Shown here one piece after another: positions 34,681-50,704 of a stretch of DNA of 64,000 nucleotides (its first letter is position 1; every line of letters begins with the position of its first letter). Made by a program: the position numbers and the translations under genes. The DNA comes from Thermomonas sp. GTDB lineage: Bacteria > Pseudomonadota > Gammaproteobacteria > Xanthomonadales > Xanthomonadaceae. The stretch spans positions 62,001 to 126,000 of the forward strand of contig JADKKV010000002.1 in NCBI GenBank assembly GCA_016720345.1, read 5' to 3'. The notes below the pieces were generated by a model. The model was not told the origin of the DNA, made no database searches, and was given only the letters and a program-made list of their open reading frames with translations.

Positions 34681-37600
34681 ATGCGCCTGTCCACCATCAA
34701 GCTGTCCGGCTTCAAGTCCTTCGTCGACCCGACCACCCTGCACCTGCCGACCAACATGACCGGCGTGGTCGGGCCGAACGGCTGCGGCAAGTCCAACATC
34801 ATCGACGCCATCCGCTGGGTGATGGGCGAATCCGCCGCCAGCCGCCTGCGCGGCGATTCGCTGACCGACGTGATCTTCTCCGGCAGTTCGGCGCGCAAGC
34901 CGGTCAGCCAGGCCACCGTCGAGCTGATCTTCGACAACAGCGACCACGCCATCACCGGCGAATACGCTGCGTTCAACGAGATCTCGGTCAAGCGCCAGGT
35001 CAGCCGCGACGGCCAGAGCAGCTACTACCTCAATGGCGGCAAGTGCCGCCGCCGCGACATCACCGACCTGTTCCTCGGCACCGGCCTCGGCCCGCGCAGC
35101 TACTCGATCATCGAGCAGGGGATGATCTCGCAGGTCATCGACGCCAAGCCCGAGGAACTGCGCGTCTACCTCGAGGAAGCCGCCGGCATCTCCAAGTACA
35201 AGGAGCGCCGCAAGGAGACCGAGACCCGGATCCGCCACACCCGCGAGAACCTGGACCGCCTCAACGACCTGCGCGAGGAAGTCGGCAAGCAGCTGCAGCA
35301 CCTTGCGCGGCAGGCCAGGCAGGCCGAGCAGTACACCGCGATCCAGGCCGAACGCCGGATCAAGGACGCCGAATGGAAGGCGCTGGAGTTCCGCGCGCTG
35401 GACGGCAAGTTGCAGCGCCTGCGCGAGAAGCTGGCCAGCGAGGAAACCCGCCTTGAGCAGCTGATCGCCGAACAACGCGAAGCCGAGCGCGAGCTGGAAA
35501 CCGGCCGCGGCCGCCGCGAGGCCGCCAGCGATGCCCTGAACGCGGCGCAGGCTGCCGTCTACCAGGTCGGCAGCACGCTGGCGCGGGTCGAACAGCAGAT
35601 CGCCCACCAGCAGGAACTGTCCGCGCGCCTGCAACGCGCCCGCGAGGAAGCGCAGACCGCGCTGGCCGAACTCGGCACCCATATCAGCGGCGACCAGCAG
35701 CGGCTGGACGTGCTGCGCGCCTCGGTGGCCGAGGCCGAACCGAAGCTCGAACGACTGCAGGCCGATGACGGCCAGCGCCAGATCGCATGGCGCGATGCCG
35801 AGACCCGGCTGGCCGACTGGCAGCAGCGCTGGGATGCGCACAGCAAGGCGCAGGCGGAAGCCGCGCGCGCGGGCGACGTCGAACGCACGCGCATCGAACA
35901 CCTGGACCGGCAGATCCTGGATGCGGACCGCCGCCGCGAACAGCTCACGGCCGAACGCACCGGCCTCGACCTCGCCGCGCTGGCCGAGGCCTTCGCCGCG
36001 ACCCAGTCGCAGCACGACACCCAGAAAACCTCGCTCGATGGCCTCAACAACGACGTCGAAACCCGCAAGCAGGCGCTCGCATCGCTGCAGGAGCAGCAGC
36101 GCAGCCGGCAGTCCGAACTGGCCGACCTGCGCAAGCAGGCGCAGGCCGCGCGTGGCCGCCTGGCCTCGCTGGAAACCCTGCAGCACGCCGCGCTCGGGCA
36201 GGAACAGGGCGCCGCCGCCCAATGGTTGAAGGCACAGGGGCTGGACAGCGCCGCCCGCGTCGGCGAGCGCCTGGCGGTCGAGGCCGGTTGGGAAAACGCG
36301 GTGGAAGCCGCGCTTGGCCAGTTGATCGAAGCGGTGATCGTCGATGCGCCCGAACAACTGGTCGATGCGCTGGGCGAGCTGGGCGAAGGCCGGCTTGCGC
36401 TGGTGTCGTCCGCGGCCGATGACGGGACGTATGCCGCGACCTGCCTGGCGTCGAAGGTCCAAGGTCCGCGCGCGATCCGTCGCCTGCTGGCGCGCCTGCA
36501 CGCCGCGGAATCGCTTGCCGAGGCGCGCAGCCTGCAAGCCGGACTGGGTGCCGGCGAGTCCGTCATCACCCGTGCCGGCGAACGGCTGGGCGATGGCTGG
36601 GTGCGCATCGTGCGTTCCGGCGCCGCCAAGCAGGGCGCGCTGCTGCGCGAGAAGGACATCCAGTCCCTGCGCGCGGAGATCGAACGCCACGTCGCCCGCG
36701 AGCGCGAGCTCGAGAGCGGGCTGACCCATCTGCGCGACCAGCTGCTCGCCGCCGAACAGCAGCGCGAGGACGCGCAGCGTGCGCTGTACCTGGCGCATCG
36801 CGGCGTGTCCGAACTGGCCGGCCAGTTGCAGAGCCAGCAGGGCCGGCTGGATTCGGCACGCAGCCGCATCGAGCGCATCGACGCTGACCTCGAACAACTG
36901 GCGGCCGTGTTGGAGACCGGCCGCGAGCAGGTACGCGACGCCCGCAAGCGCGTCGAGGAGGCCGTCGCCCGGATGGGCGAGCTGGAAACCGCGCGCCAGG
37001 CGCTGGACAGCGAGCGCCGCGAACTCGCGCAGGCCCGCGACGACGCCCGCAATGCCGCCCGCGAATCGCGCGACGCCGCGCATGCGCTCGCCCTCACGGT
37101 GGAGTCGCAGCGCGCGCAGATCGTCGCGCTGGCGCAGGCGCTGGACCGGATGGGCGGCCAGCGCGGGCAACTGGACTCGCGGTTGGGCGATCTCGCCGCG
37201 CAACTTGCCGATGGCGACGCGCCGGTCAAGGCGCTGGAAGCGGAGCGCCAGGCCGCTTTGAACGAGCGCGTGCGCAGCGAACGCGAACTGGCGGCCGCGC
37301 GCTCGGCGCTGGAGGGCATCGACGCAGAGTTGCGCAACTTCGAGCAGACCCGCCAGCAGCGCGATGCGCAGGCGCTGGAGCAGCGCGAGGTGATCGGCCA
37401 ACGCAAGCTGGACCAGCAGGCGCTGGCGATGAAGGCCGAGTCGTACGCGACTGCCGTGGCCGAAGCCGGTTTCGTGGTCGATGACCTGATCAACACGCTC
37501 GCCGACGACGCCGACGTCTCGCAGTGGGAAAAGGCGGTGGCCGACTTCGACGGCAGGCTGCGCCGGCTGGAACCGGTCAACCTGGCCGCCATCGCCGAAC

Positions 37601-38184
37601 ACGCCGAGGCGGCGCAGCGCAAGGACTACCTGGATGCGCAGGACGCCGACCTGACCTCGGCGCTGGACACGCTGGAAGAGGCGATCCGCAAGATCGACCG
37701 CGAGACCCGTGGCCGCTTCAAGGACACCTTCGACCGCGTCAACGCGGGCGTGCAGGAACTGTATCCGCGCCTGTTCGGCGGTGGCCACGCCTACCTCGAA
37801 CTGACTGGCGAGGACCTGCTGGATACCGGCGTGGCGATCATGGCGCGCCCGCCCGGCAAGCGCGTGTCCAGCATCTCGCTGCTGTCCGGCGGCGAGAAGG
37901 CGATGACCGCGGTGGCGCTGGTGTTCGCGATCTTCCGCCTCAACCCCGCCCCGTTCTGCCTGCTGGACGAGGTGGACGCGCCGCTGGACGAGGCCAACGT
38001 CGGCCGTTTCACGTCGTTGGTCAGCGAGATGAGCGAGCAGGTACAGTTCCTGTTCGTCACCCACAACAAGGCCACGATGGAAGCCGCGCAGCAGCTCTCG
38101 GGCGTGACCATGCGCGAGCCGGGCGTCAGCCGCCTGGTCTCCGTCGACCTGGCTGAAGCCGCGCGCCTGGCGGGCGCGGCATAA
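34681..38184 (+). CDS. smc: Chromosome segregation protein Smc
   Basis: A 1167-aa condensin ATPase. The N-terminal head has Walker A GPNGCGKSN (about 33-41). Two long coiled-coil arms flank a hinge (about 510-640). The C-terminal head has signature LLSGGEKAMTA and Walker B CLLDEVDAPLDE, with a D-loop and a final HNKATME. Start 34681 (MRLSTIKLSG) matches the conserved beginning; the upstream Met at 34654 is not used. Downstream order smc-zipA-ligA is typical of this group. It is the partner of ScpA and ScpB encoded 1-4 kb away on the other strand. Confidence 0.98.
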   Translation: MRLSTIKLSGFKSFVDPTTLHLPTNMTGVVGPNGCGKSNIIDAIRWVMGESAASRLRGDSLTDVIFSGSSARKPVSQATVELIFDNSDHAITGEYAAFNEISVKRQVSRDGQSSYYLNGGKCRRRDITDLFLGTGLGPRSYSIIEQGMISQVIDAKPEELRVYLEEAAGISKYKERRKETETRIRHTRENLDRLNDLREEVGKQLQHLARQARQAEQYTAIQAERRIKDAEWKALEFRALDGKLQRLREKLASEETRLEQLIAEQREAERELETGRGRREAASDALNAAQAAVYQVGSTLARVEQQIAHQQELSARLQRAREEAQTALAELGTHISGDQQRLDVLRASVAEAEPKLERLQADDGQRQIAWRDAETRLADWQQRWDAHSKAQAEAARAGDVERTRIEHLDRQILDADRRREQLTAERTGLDLAALAEAFAATQSQHDTQKTSLDGLNNDVETRKQALASLQEQQRSRQSELADLRKQAQAARGRLASLETLQHAALGQEQGAAAQWLKAQGLDSAARVGERLAVEAGWENAVEAALGQLIEAVIVDAPEQLVDALGELGEGRLALVSSAADDGTYAATCLASKVQGPRAIRRLLARLHAAESLAEARSLQAGLGAGESVITRAGERLGDGWVRIVRSGAAKQGALLREKDIQSLRAEIERHVARERELESGLTHLRDQLLAAEQQREDAQRALYLAHRGVSELAGQLQSQQGRLDSARSRIERIDADLEQLAAVLETGREQVRDARKRVEEAVARMGELETARQALDSERRELAQARDDARNAARESRDAAHALALTVESQRAQIVALAQALDRMGGQRGQLDSRLGDLAAQLADGDAPVKALEAERQAALNERVRSERELAAARSALEGIDAELRNFEQTRQQRDAQALEQREVIGQRKLDQQALAMKAESYATAVAEAGFVVDDLINTLADDADVSQWEKAVADFDGRLRRLEPVNLAAIAEHAEAAQRKDYLDAQDADLTSALDTLEEAIRKIDRETRGRFKDTFDRVNAGVQELYPRLFGGGHAYLELTGEDLLDTGVAIMARPPGKRVSSISLLSGGEKAMTAVALVFAIFRLNPAPFCLLDEVDAPLDEANVGRFTSLVSEMSEQVQFLFVTHNKATMEAAQQLSGVTMREPGVSRLVSVDLAEAARLAGAA

Positions 38185-38197
38185 GGAGGAACCCACG

Positions 38198-42018
<3,821 letters not shown>

Positions 42019-42019
<1 letters not shown>

Positions 42020-42039
42020 GGCCACCGCGGCGGTGGCCT
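42019..42039 (+). terminator. Hairpin overlapping the epmA stop
   Basis: AGGCCACCG (42019-42027) and CGGTGGCCT (42031-42039) form a perfect 9-bp stem with a 3-base loop. There is no U tract. It may end the smc-zipA-ligA-epmA transcript. Confidence 0.5.
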
Positions 42040-42158
42040 GAATGCGGGATATCCAGGCGGGCCAAGGGTGTGGCATCTTTTCCTTCCGTTAATGCGTGCC
42101 GCCTAAAGTAAGCCACCAGATCGGTCCATCCCGGGCCGAGGGATGAGGAGCCAGGTCC

Positions 42159-42914
42159 ATGCGTGCCTTGATCGCCACCACTGTCGCCGTGCTTGCCGCG
42201 TCAGCCGCGGCGCCGGCCGCTGCCCAGTCCTACGGCAACACCTATGGCCATGGCGACGGCGGCGTCATCCGTTGCGAATCCAGCGATGGCCGCACCCGGG
42301 AATGCGCGACCGGCGGCGGCCGGGTGGTGCTGGAACGCCAGCATTCCAGGGCGGCCTGCATCGAGGGGCGCACCTGGGGCTACGGCCGCGACGGAATCTG
42401 GGTCTCGGACGGCTGTCGCGCCGATTTCCGTGTCTTCGGCGATGGCGACCGCTACGGTGGCTACGACAACTACGGCGGCTATGACGACTACGGCTACGGT
42501 TCCACCATCCGCTGCGAATCCGACGATGGCCGTACCCGGCGTTGTTCCACCGATGGCCACGGGCGCGCGCAACTGGTTCGCCAGCTCTCGCGCGCGGCCT
42601 GCATCGAGGGCCGCACCTGGGGCTCCGATCGCGGCAGTGTGTGGGTGTCGCAGGGCTGCCGCGCCGAATTCGCGCTGGATCGCCGTGGCTACGACGGCGG
42701 CTGGAACAATTCGGGCTACGGTTACCACAACCAGTTGTTCCGTTGCGAGTCCAACGATGGCCGCGTCCGCGAGTGCGTGGCCAATACCCGTGCAGGCGTG
42801 CAACTGGTGCGCCAGCTGTCGAGGGCAGCATGCATCCAGGGCCGCACCTGGGGCTATGGCCGCAACGGGATCTGGGTTTCGCAGGGGTGCCGCGCGGAAT
42901 TCCGCACCTACTGA
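42159..42914 (+). CDS. Secreted triple-repeat DUF3011 protein
   Basis: A 251-aa exported protein. Signal peptide about 1-22 (ending AAAQ). Three DUF3011 repeats of about 55 residues follow (near 36-85, 115-165 and 193-251). Each has four Cys in the order [22 protein letters not shown] and VSxGCRAEF, so two disulfides per repeat are expected. Linkers are rich in Gly, Tyr and Asp. DUF3011 proteins are frequent in this family of bacteria but have no known function. A GAGGAG ribosome site precedes the ATG. It forms its own transcript with a strong terminator. Confidence 0.9.
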   Translation: MRALIATTVAVLAASAAAPAAAQSYGNTYGHGDGGVIRCESSDGRTRECATGGGRVVLERQHSRAACIEGRTWGYGRDGIWVSDGCRADFRVFGDGDRYGGYDNYGGYDDYGYGSTIRCESDDGRTRRCSTDGHGRAQLVRQLSRAACIEGRTWGSDRGSVWVSQGCRAEFALDRRGYDGGWNNSGYGYHNQLFRCESNDGRVRECVANTRAGVQLVRQLSRAACIQGRTWGYGRNGIWVSQGCRAEFRTY

Positions 42915-42938
42915 TTGCGCGAAGCGGGACTCCCGCGC

Positions 42939-42966
42939 CGGCGCCCACGTGGCGCCGGTTTTGTTT
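42939..42966 (+). terminator. Intrinsic terminator after the DUF3011 gene
   Basis: CCGGCGCC (42939-42946) and GGCGCCGG (42952-42959) with a 5-base loop, followed by TTTTGTTT. This is a textbook Rho-independent terminator, 25 bases past the stop and just before mtnA. Confidence 0.9.
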
Positions 42967-42988
42967 GGCGATGGCGGATAATGGCGGC

Positions 42989-44047
42989 ATGAACGCCACC
43001 ATCGATTTCGACCGCTACGACCACGTCCGTCCGATCCGCTGGACCGGCGAAACCCTTGCGCTGCTGGACCAGCGCCAACTGCCGTTCGCGGTGGAATACG
43101 TCGCCTGTCGCGGCAGCGACGAAGTCGCCGAAGCGATCCATGCCCTGACCGTGCGCGGCGCGCCGGCGATCGGCATCGCCGCTGCCTGGGGCGTGGTGCT
43201 GGGCACTCGCGCGATCGATGCGGCGGACGGCGCCGAGGCCGCGCGCAAGCTGGAGCCGGCGATGCAGCGTCTCAACGCGGCGCGGCCGACCGCGGTCAAC
43301 CTGGCCTGGGCGCTGGCGCGGATGCGTCGCGTGCTCGGCGAGGCCGGACCCGACTGGCGCGACGTAATCGAACGCGAAGCACGCGCCATCGAAACCGAAG
43401 ACCTGGCCGCCAACCGCCACATGGGGGCGCTGGGTGCGGGCCTGATCGCGCCCGGCAGCGGCGTGCTCACCCATTGCAACACCGGCTCGCTGGCGACCGC
43501 CGGCTTCGGCACCGCGCTGGGCGTGATCCGCGCCGGCGTGGCTGCCGGCCGCATCGAACGCGTGTTCGCCGGCGAGACCCGGCCATGGAACCAGGGCGCG
43601 CGCCTGACCGTGTGGGAACTGCAGCAGGATGCCATCGACGCCACCCTGATCGCGGATGCCGCCGCATCGCACCTGATGAAGACGGGGCAGGTGCAGTGGG
43701 TGGTGGTCGGCGCCGACCGCATCTGCGCGAACGGCGACACCGCCAACAAGATCGGCACCTACCAGCTGGCGATCGCGGCCAGGCACCACGGCGTGAAGTT
43801 CATGGTGGTGGCGCCGTCCTCGACGGTGGACATGGCCACCGCGTCCGGCGACCTGATCGAGATCGAGGAACGCGATCCGGCCGAATTGCTCGCCTTCCGC
43901 GGCGAGCGCACCGTGGCCGAAGGCGTGCGCGCCTGGAACCCGGTGTTCGACGTCACCCCGCACGACCTGATCGATGCGATCGTGACCGAGAACGGCGTGG
44001 TCGAACGCCCGGATGCGGTGACGATGCGGGTGGCATTCCCCACGTAG
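42989..44047 (+). CDS. mtnA: Methylthioribose-1-phosphate isomerase
   Basis: A 352-aa eIF2B-like sugar isomerase of methionine salvage that turns methylthioribose-1-P into methylthioribulose-1-P. The catalytic Cys lies in [10 protein letters not shown] and Asp in [16 protein letters not shown] and the [13 protein letters not shown] stretch mark substrate binding. Start 42989 (MNATIDF) fits the frame; a Met six codons upstream is possible. Other mtn genes are not adjacent, although the aminotransferase/omega-amidase pair of the pathway is at 25.2-27.1 kb. Confidence 0.95.
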   Translation: MNATIDFDRYDHVRPIRWTGETLALLDQRQLPFAVEYVACRGSDEVAEAIHALTVRGAPAIGIAAAWGVVLGTRAIDAADGAEAARKLEPAMQRLNAARPTAVNLAWALARMRRVLGEAGPDWRDVIEREARAIETEDLAANRHMGALGAGLIAPGSGVLTHCNTGSLATAGFGTALGVIRAGVAAGRIERVFAGETRPWNQGARLTVWELQQDAIDATLIADAAASHLMKTGQVQWVVVGADRICANGDTANKIGTYQLAIAARHHGVKFMVVAPSSTVDMATASGDLIEIEERDPAELLAFRGERTVAEGVRAWNPVFDVTPHDLIDAIVTENGVVERPDAVTMRVAFPT

Positions 44048-44056
44048 GACCCCACT

Positions 44057-44135
44057 GGCAGAAATGGCCGTGGCGGGTGTTCGCACAGCGGCGTTTCGAG
44101 CCGCGCAGCGAATGCCCGCCACGACCATTTCTGCC
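44057..44135. repeat. 79-bp palindromic element between mtnA and gyrA
   Basis: The left arm (44057-44084) and right arm (44108-44135) are reverse complements at 25 of 28 positions. The left starts GGCAGAAATGGCCGTGGCGGG. A smaller stem GCGGC/GCCGC closes the centre. It begins nine bases after the mtnA stop, so it may end that transcript. It has the size and form of a REP or miniature inverted-repeat unit. A core GGGTGT-CGC is shared with the element at 18329-18441. Confidence 0.75.
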
Positions 44136-44182
44136 GGCCAGAAAATCGCGTGTAACTTCTTGTTTCTCCGTCGAAATCGGCA

Positions 44183-44211
44183 GTGCCGAAGCGCGGCGCA
44201 AATGCTACAAT
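44183..44211 (+). promoter_or_regulatory. Probable gyrA promoter
   Basis: TACAAT (44206-44211) lies 17 bp after GTGCCG (44183-44188), a weak -35. The start site would be near 44218, giving a leader of about 88 nt. Confidence 0.55.
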
Positions 44212-44236
44212 TTCACGTTGCTTGAACTCCCTCGAA

Positions 44237-44278
44237 ATGCCCGCCGCGGAAGGCCTTCCGCGGGTCGTTCGCGGGCAT
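44237..44278 (+). promoter_or_regulatory. Stem-loop in the gyrA leader
   Basis: ATGCCCGC (44237-44244) pairs with GCGGGCAT (44271-44278). Within it, CGCGGAAGG/CCTTCCGCG (44245-44262) is a perfect palindrome. The structure ends 27 bases before the gyrA ATG and could affect transcription or translation start. Supercoiling control of gyr promoters is known elsewhere, but any role here is inference. Confidence 0.45.
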
Positions 44279-44305
44279 CGAATACCGCATCGAAATGGAC
44301 ACCTG

Positions 44306-46900
<2,595 letters not shown>

Positions 46901-46924
46901 CCGCCACCGAGCGGCGATCGCTCG

Positions 46925-46950
46925 ACGGGCGGCCGCGGGGCCGCCCGTTT
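46925..46950 (+). terminator. Intrinsic terminator after gyrA
   Basis: ACGGGCGGCC (46925-46934) and GGCCGCCCGT (46939-46948) form a perfect 10-bp stem with loop GCGG and a short T run. It lies 24 bases past the gyrA stop, between convergent genes, and may serve both. Confidence 0.8.
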
Positions 46951-46967
46951 CCGCGGCCGAGGCCGCG

Positions 46968-47447
46968 TTACTCCAGTTCCGCCAGCACGTGCTCCGCGGA
47001 CGAGACCCGGAACTCGCCGGGTGCCTCCACGAACAGCTGGCGAACGACCCCGTCCTCGGCATACAGCGCGAAGCGCTTGCTGCGGGTGCCCATGCCGAAG
47101 GCGCTGGCATCCATCTCCAGGCCCAGCTTGCGGGTGAACTCGCCATTGCCGTCGGACAGCATTTGCAGCCCCTCCGGCACGTGCTGGCTCTCGCCCCAGG
47201 CCTGCATCACGAACGGGTCGTTGACCGCCATGCAGGCGACGCCGATGCCCTTGTCGTGGAAGCTACCGAAGTGCTCGACGAAGCCCGGCAGGTGCCGTTC
47301 GGAACAGGTCGGGGTGAACGCGCCGGGCACCGCGAACAGGACCAGCTTGTTGCCCTTGAACAGGCTGGCGGTATCGACCTTCTGAACGCCATCGCGGATG
47401 CATTGCAGGATCGCGTCCGGGATCCGGTCGCCGGGTTGGATCGACAT
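46968..47447 (-). CDS. Peroxiredoxin, Prx5 family
   Basis: A 159-aa thiol peroxidase that reduces peroxides. The peroxidatic Cys lies in PGAFTPTCSERHLPGF near residue 48. A second Cys is in VACMAVND (about 71). There is no glutaredoxin domain at the C-terminus, which some proteobacterial Prx5 enzymes carry, so an external reductant is needed. Convergent with gyrA. Confidence 0.94.
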   Translation of the reverse strand: MSIQPGDRIPDAILQCIRDGVQKVDTASLFKGNKLVLFAVPGAFTPTCSERHLPGFVEHFGSFHDKGIGVACMAVNDPFVMQAWGESQHVPEGLQMLSDGNGEFTRKLGLEMDASAFGMGTRSKRFALYAEDGVVRQLFVEAPGEFRVSSAEHVLAELE

Positions 47448-47546
47448 CGTGGTGCTCCTCGTCGGTGGGGAACCCGGAGTCTAAACCTTGCCCGCGCCGG
47501 CATCGGATAATCTGGCAGGGTAGGCAACGAGGCGTCACGGACCAGC

Positions 47547-48464
47547 ATGGAATTCAAGGACTATTACGGAATCCTCGGGGTCGAGCCGAGTGCGGGCGAT
47601 GCCGAGATCAAGACCGCCTATCGCCGGCTTGCGCGCAAGTTCCATCCGGACGTCAGCAAGGAACCCGGCGCCGAGGAGAAATTCAAGGCCGTCAACGAGG
47701 CCTTCGAGGCACTGCGCGATCCTGCCAAGCGCAAGGCCTACGACCAGCTGCGCGCGGGCGGCTATCGTCCCGGCGAGGAGATCAGGCCACCGCCCGGTGG
47801 GTTCGGTCGCGGTCCGGGCGGGCAGCCGGACTTCGACTTCGACGAGATCTTCGCTGGCGGCGGGGCCGGTGGCGGCTTTTCCGACTTCTTCGAGAGCATG
47901 TTCGGCCGCCAGCGGGGCGCGGGCGGTCCCCGTGGACCGCAGGCGCAGGGCCGCGCCGCGGACGGTGTCACCCGCGCCAAACTGGCGGTGCCGCTGGAAT
48001 CGGTCTACAACGGCGCCGGCGTGCGCATCAGCGTCAACGGCCGCACCCTTGAAGTGCGGGTTCCGAAGGGGGTCAGGCCCGGGCAGTCGATCCGCCTGGC
48101 GCGGCAGGGCAATGGCGGTGGCGACCTGCTGCTGGAAATCGAATACGCGGCGCACCCGCAGTTCGAGGTCGACGGCCGCAACGTCATCCATGTGCTGCCA
48201 GTGGCGCCGTGGGAAGCGGCGCTGGGCGCGACGATCAGCGTGCCGACCCTGGGCGGCCCGGTGGAGCTCAAGATCCCGGCCGATTCCGAGGCGGGCCGCA
48301 AGCTGCGCTTGCGCGGGCGCGGCCTGCCGGGAGGCGCGCAGGGCGCGGATGGCGACCAGATCGTGGAGCTGGAGATCCTCGCGCCGAAGGCGCACGACGG
48401 CGCCCAACGCGAGGCCTACGCGCGCATGCGCGATGCGTTCGGCGACGATTGGAGGCGTGGCTGA
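47547..48464 (+). CDS. cbpA: DnaJ-class co-chaperone CbpA
   Basis: A 305-aa Hsp40. The J domain (about 4-70) has HPD in ARKFHPDVSK. A Gly/Phe-rich linker (about 76-140) follows, then two beta-barrel substrate domains and a C-terminal dimer region. There is no zinc finger, so it is the CbpA (class B) type that stimulates DnaK. It diverges from the peroxiredoxin gene across 99 bp. No cbpM modulator gene follows. Confidence 0.93.
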   Translation: MEFKDYYGILGVEPSAGDAEIKTAYRRLARKFHPDVSKEPGAEEKFKAVNEAFEALRDPAKRKAYDQLRAGGYRPGEEIRPPPGGFGRGPGGQPDFDFDEIFAGGGAGGGFSDFFESMFGRQRGAGGPRGPQAQGRAADGVTRAKLAVPLESVYNGAGVRISVNGRTLEVRVPKGVRPGQSIRLARQGNGGGDLLLEIEYAAHPQFEVDGRNVIHVLPVAPWEAALGATISVPTLGGPVELKIPADSEAGRKLRLRGRGLPGGAQGADGDQIVELEILAPKAHDGAQREAYARMRDAFGDDWRRG

Positions 48465-48540
48465 GCCAAGGCGACCGCCGGCGACCAGGCCGGCATGGGG
48501 AGCGATGCCGGCGGCGCGGCGTCGACAGCGGCGGCGGCGA

Positions 48541-48918
48541 TCAGGCCGCCGGTGCGCCGCCCAGGTACTGCGCGATCAGCTCCGACAGTTCGGTTTCGCT
48601 GAACGGCTTGGTGATGTAGGCCTTCGCGCCCTGGCGCAGGCCCCACATGCGGTCGGTGTCCTGGTCCTTGGTGGTCACCAGGATCACCGGGATGTGCTTG
48701 GTGCTGGGCTCGCGGGTGATCGACCGGGTGGCCTGGAAACCGTTGAGGTTCGGCATCACCACGTCCATCAGGATGAGGTCCGGGATCTCGCGCTTGGCGG
48801 CTTCCACGCCGGCGGCACCATCCTCGGCGGTCAGCGCGTCGTGGCCGAGTTTTTCGACGATGCGGCGGATGCCCATGAGCTGGGAAGGCGAGTCGTCGAC
48901 GATCAGGATGCGTGCCAT
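48541..48918 (-). CDS. Single-domain response regulator, PilH-like
   Basis: A 125-aa stand-alone receiver. Acidic pair in IVDDSPSQ, phosphoacceptor D52 in LILMDVVMPNLNG, Thr in LVTTKDQD and Lys in YITKPFSE. It closely resembles Xanthomonas PilH, the CheY-like protein of the type IV pilus Chp system. PilG, PilI, PilJ and ChpA are not adjacent, so either this gene was separated from the cluster or it is a paralogue. Start 48918. Confidence 0.9.
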   Translation of the reverse strand: MARILIVDDSPSQLMGIRRIVEKLGHDALTAEDGAAGVEAAKREIPDLILMDVVMPNLNGFQATRSITREPSTKHIPVILVTTKDQDTDRMWGLRQGAKAYITKPFSETELSELIAQYLGGAPAA

Positions 48919-48988
48919 GTAGGTCCCCGTGGTTGGCAGGCCGATTGTAGCGGCAGGCGGTGCGCCCGCAAGCGGGTTGGCCGTTATT

Positions 48989-49977
48989 TTAGAGCTGGAC
49001 CACGGTCCGGCCCAGCGAACCGCCGGCCAGCATGCTGGCGAACACCGCCGGCAGGTCGTCCAGGGAGGCTTCGCGGGTGCAGATGGCGTCCAGGTTGCCC
49101 GGTTTCCAGTCACTGGCCAGCCGCCGCCAGACCTCGTCGCGGATGTCGCGGGCGGTGCCCGCCGAGGCCACGCCCAGCAGCGAGACGCCGCGGATGATGA
49201 AGGGCATCACCGTGGCATGCAGCTCATGCGAGGCGGCCAGGCCGCAGCTGGCGACGTTTCCGTAAGGTGCGGTCTGCGCCAGCAGCGCGGCCAGCATCGG
49301 TCCGCCGACGTTGTCCAGGCCACCGCCGAAGCGGACGCTGTCCATCGGCCGGGGCGTTGTCAGTGCCTCGCGGCCCAGCACTTCCGAAGCGCCGAGCGAC
49401 TTCAGGTAGTCCGCGTGCTCCGGCTTGCCGCTGATCGCGTGGACCTCGTAGCCGGCCTTGCGGAAGATCGCGATTGCCAGCGAACCCACGCCGCCGGTGG
49501 CGCCGGTGACGGCCAGCGGCCCCAGGTCGGGCGCCTGCCGGTTCTCGGTCATCCGCAGCAGGCCCAGCGCTGCGGTGAAGCCGGCGGTGCCCAGTATCAT
49601 CGCCCCGCGCAGGGTGAGGCCAGCGGGCAGCGGGATGACCCAGCGCGCGTCCAGCCGGGCGTACTCCGAATAGCCGCCGTCGCGGGTCTCCGACAGCCCG
49701 CTGCCGGTGACCAGCACCGCGTCGCCCTCGCGGAACGCAGGACTGGTGGAGGCCACCACGTGGCCGGCAATGTCGATTCCGCCGACCAGCGGGAAGCGGC
49801 GCAGGATCTTGCCCTTGCCGGTGCCGGCCAGCGCGTCCTTGTAGTTGACCGAGGAGTACGCGGTCTTGACCACCACTTCGCCGGCATTGAGCTCGTCCAG
49901 CGACACCGCCTCGATGCCGCTGCGGTAGCCGTCGACATCGTCATGGATGCGGAAGGCGCGGAACGTCGCCGGAACGG

Positions 49978-49981
<4 letters not shown>
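48989..49981 (-). CDS. acuI: Acryloyl-CoA reductase / quinone oxidoreductase family (AcuI/YhdH)
   Basis: A 330-aa zinc-free MDR reductase. NADPH-binding motif VTGATGGVGSLA (near 150) and GGLDNVGG are typical of the AcuI/YhdH group, which reduces acryloyl-CoA with NADPH. Start 49981 overlaps the LOG gene stop (ATGA). An alternative is another small enoyl reductase of the family; the substrate is not proven. Confidence 0.9.
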
Positions 49982-50589
<608 letters not shown>

Positions 50590-50618
50590 GCGTCGATTAT
50601 CGCCCGGCGGAAACGGAA

Positions 50619-50646
50619 ACGGCGCACCGGAGTGCGCCGTGCTTTT
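50619..50646 (-). terminator. Terminator of the sucAB-lpd operon
   Basis: ACGGCGCAC (50619-50627) and GTGCGCCGT (50632-50640) make a perfect 9-bp stem with loop CGGA. Read leftward, GCGCCGT is followed by TTCCGTTTCC; read rightward, by GCTTTT. It lies between the lpd stop and the LOG gene. Confidence 0.75.
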
Positions 50647-50704
50647 CGCGTTGCGAGGGGTCAACTGGAGGGCACATCGCGGCGCTTGAGGCGACGTGCC
50701 AGCC

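Noticed and set aside
44043-44135. SMAG-type REP element of Stenotrophomonas, suggested by a GTAG at the mtnA end
   Set aside because: The GTAG overlaps the mtnA stop and is not followed directly by the stem as in SMAG units; arms are also much longer than in that family.
44048-44305. Replication origin next to gyrA
   Set aside because: No DnaA boxes and no dnaA, dnaN, recF or gyrB nearby; gyrA in this group is not at oriC.
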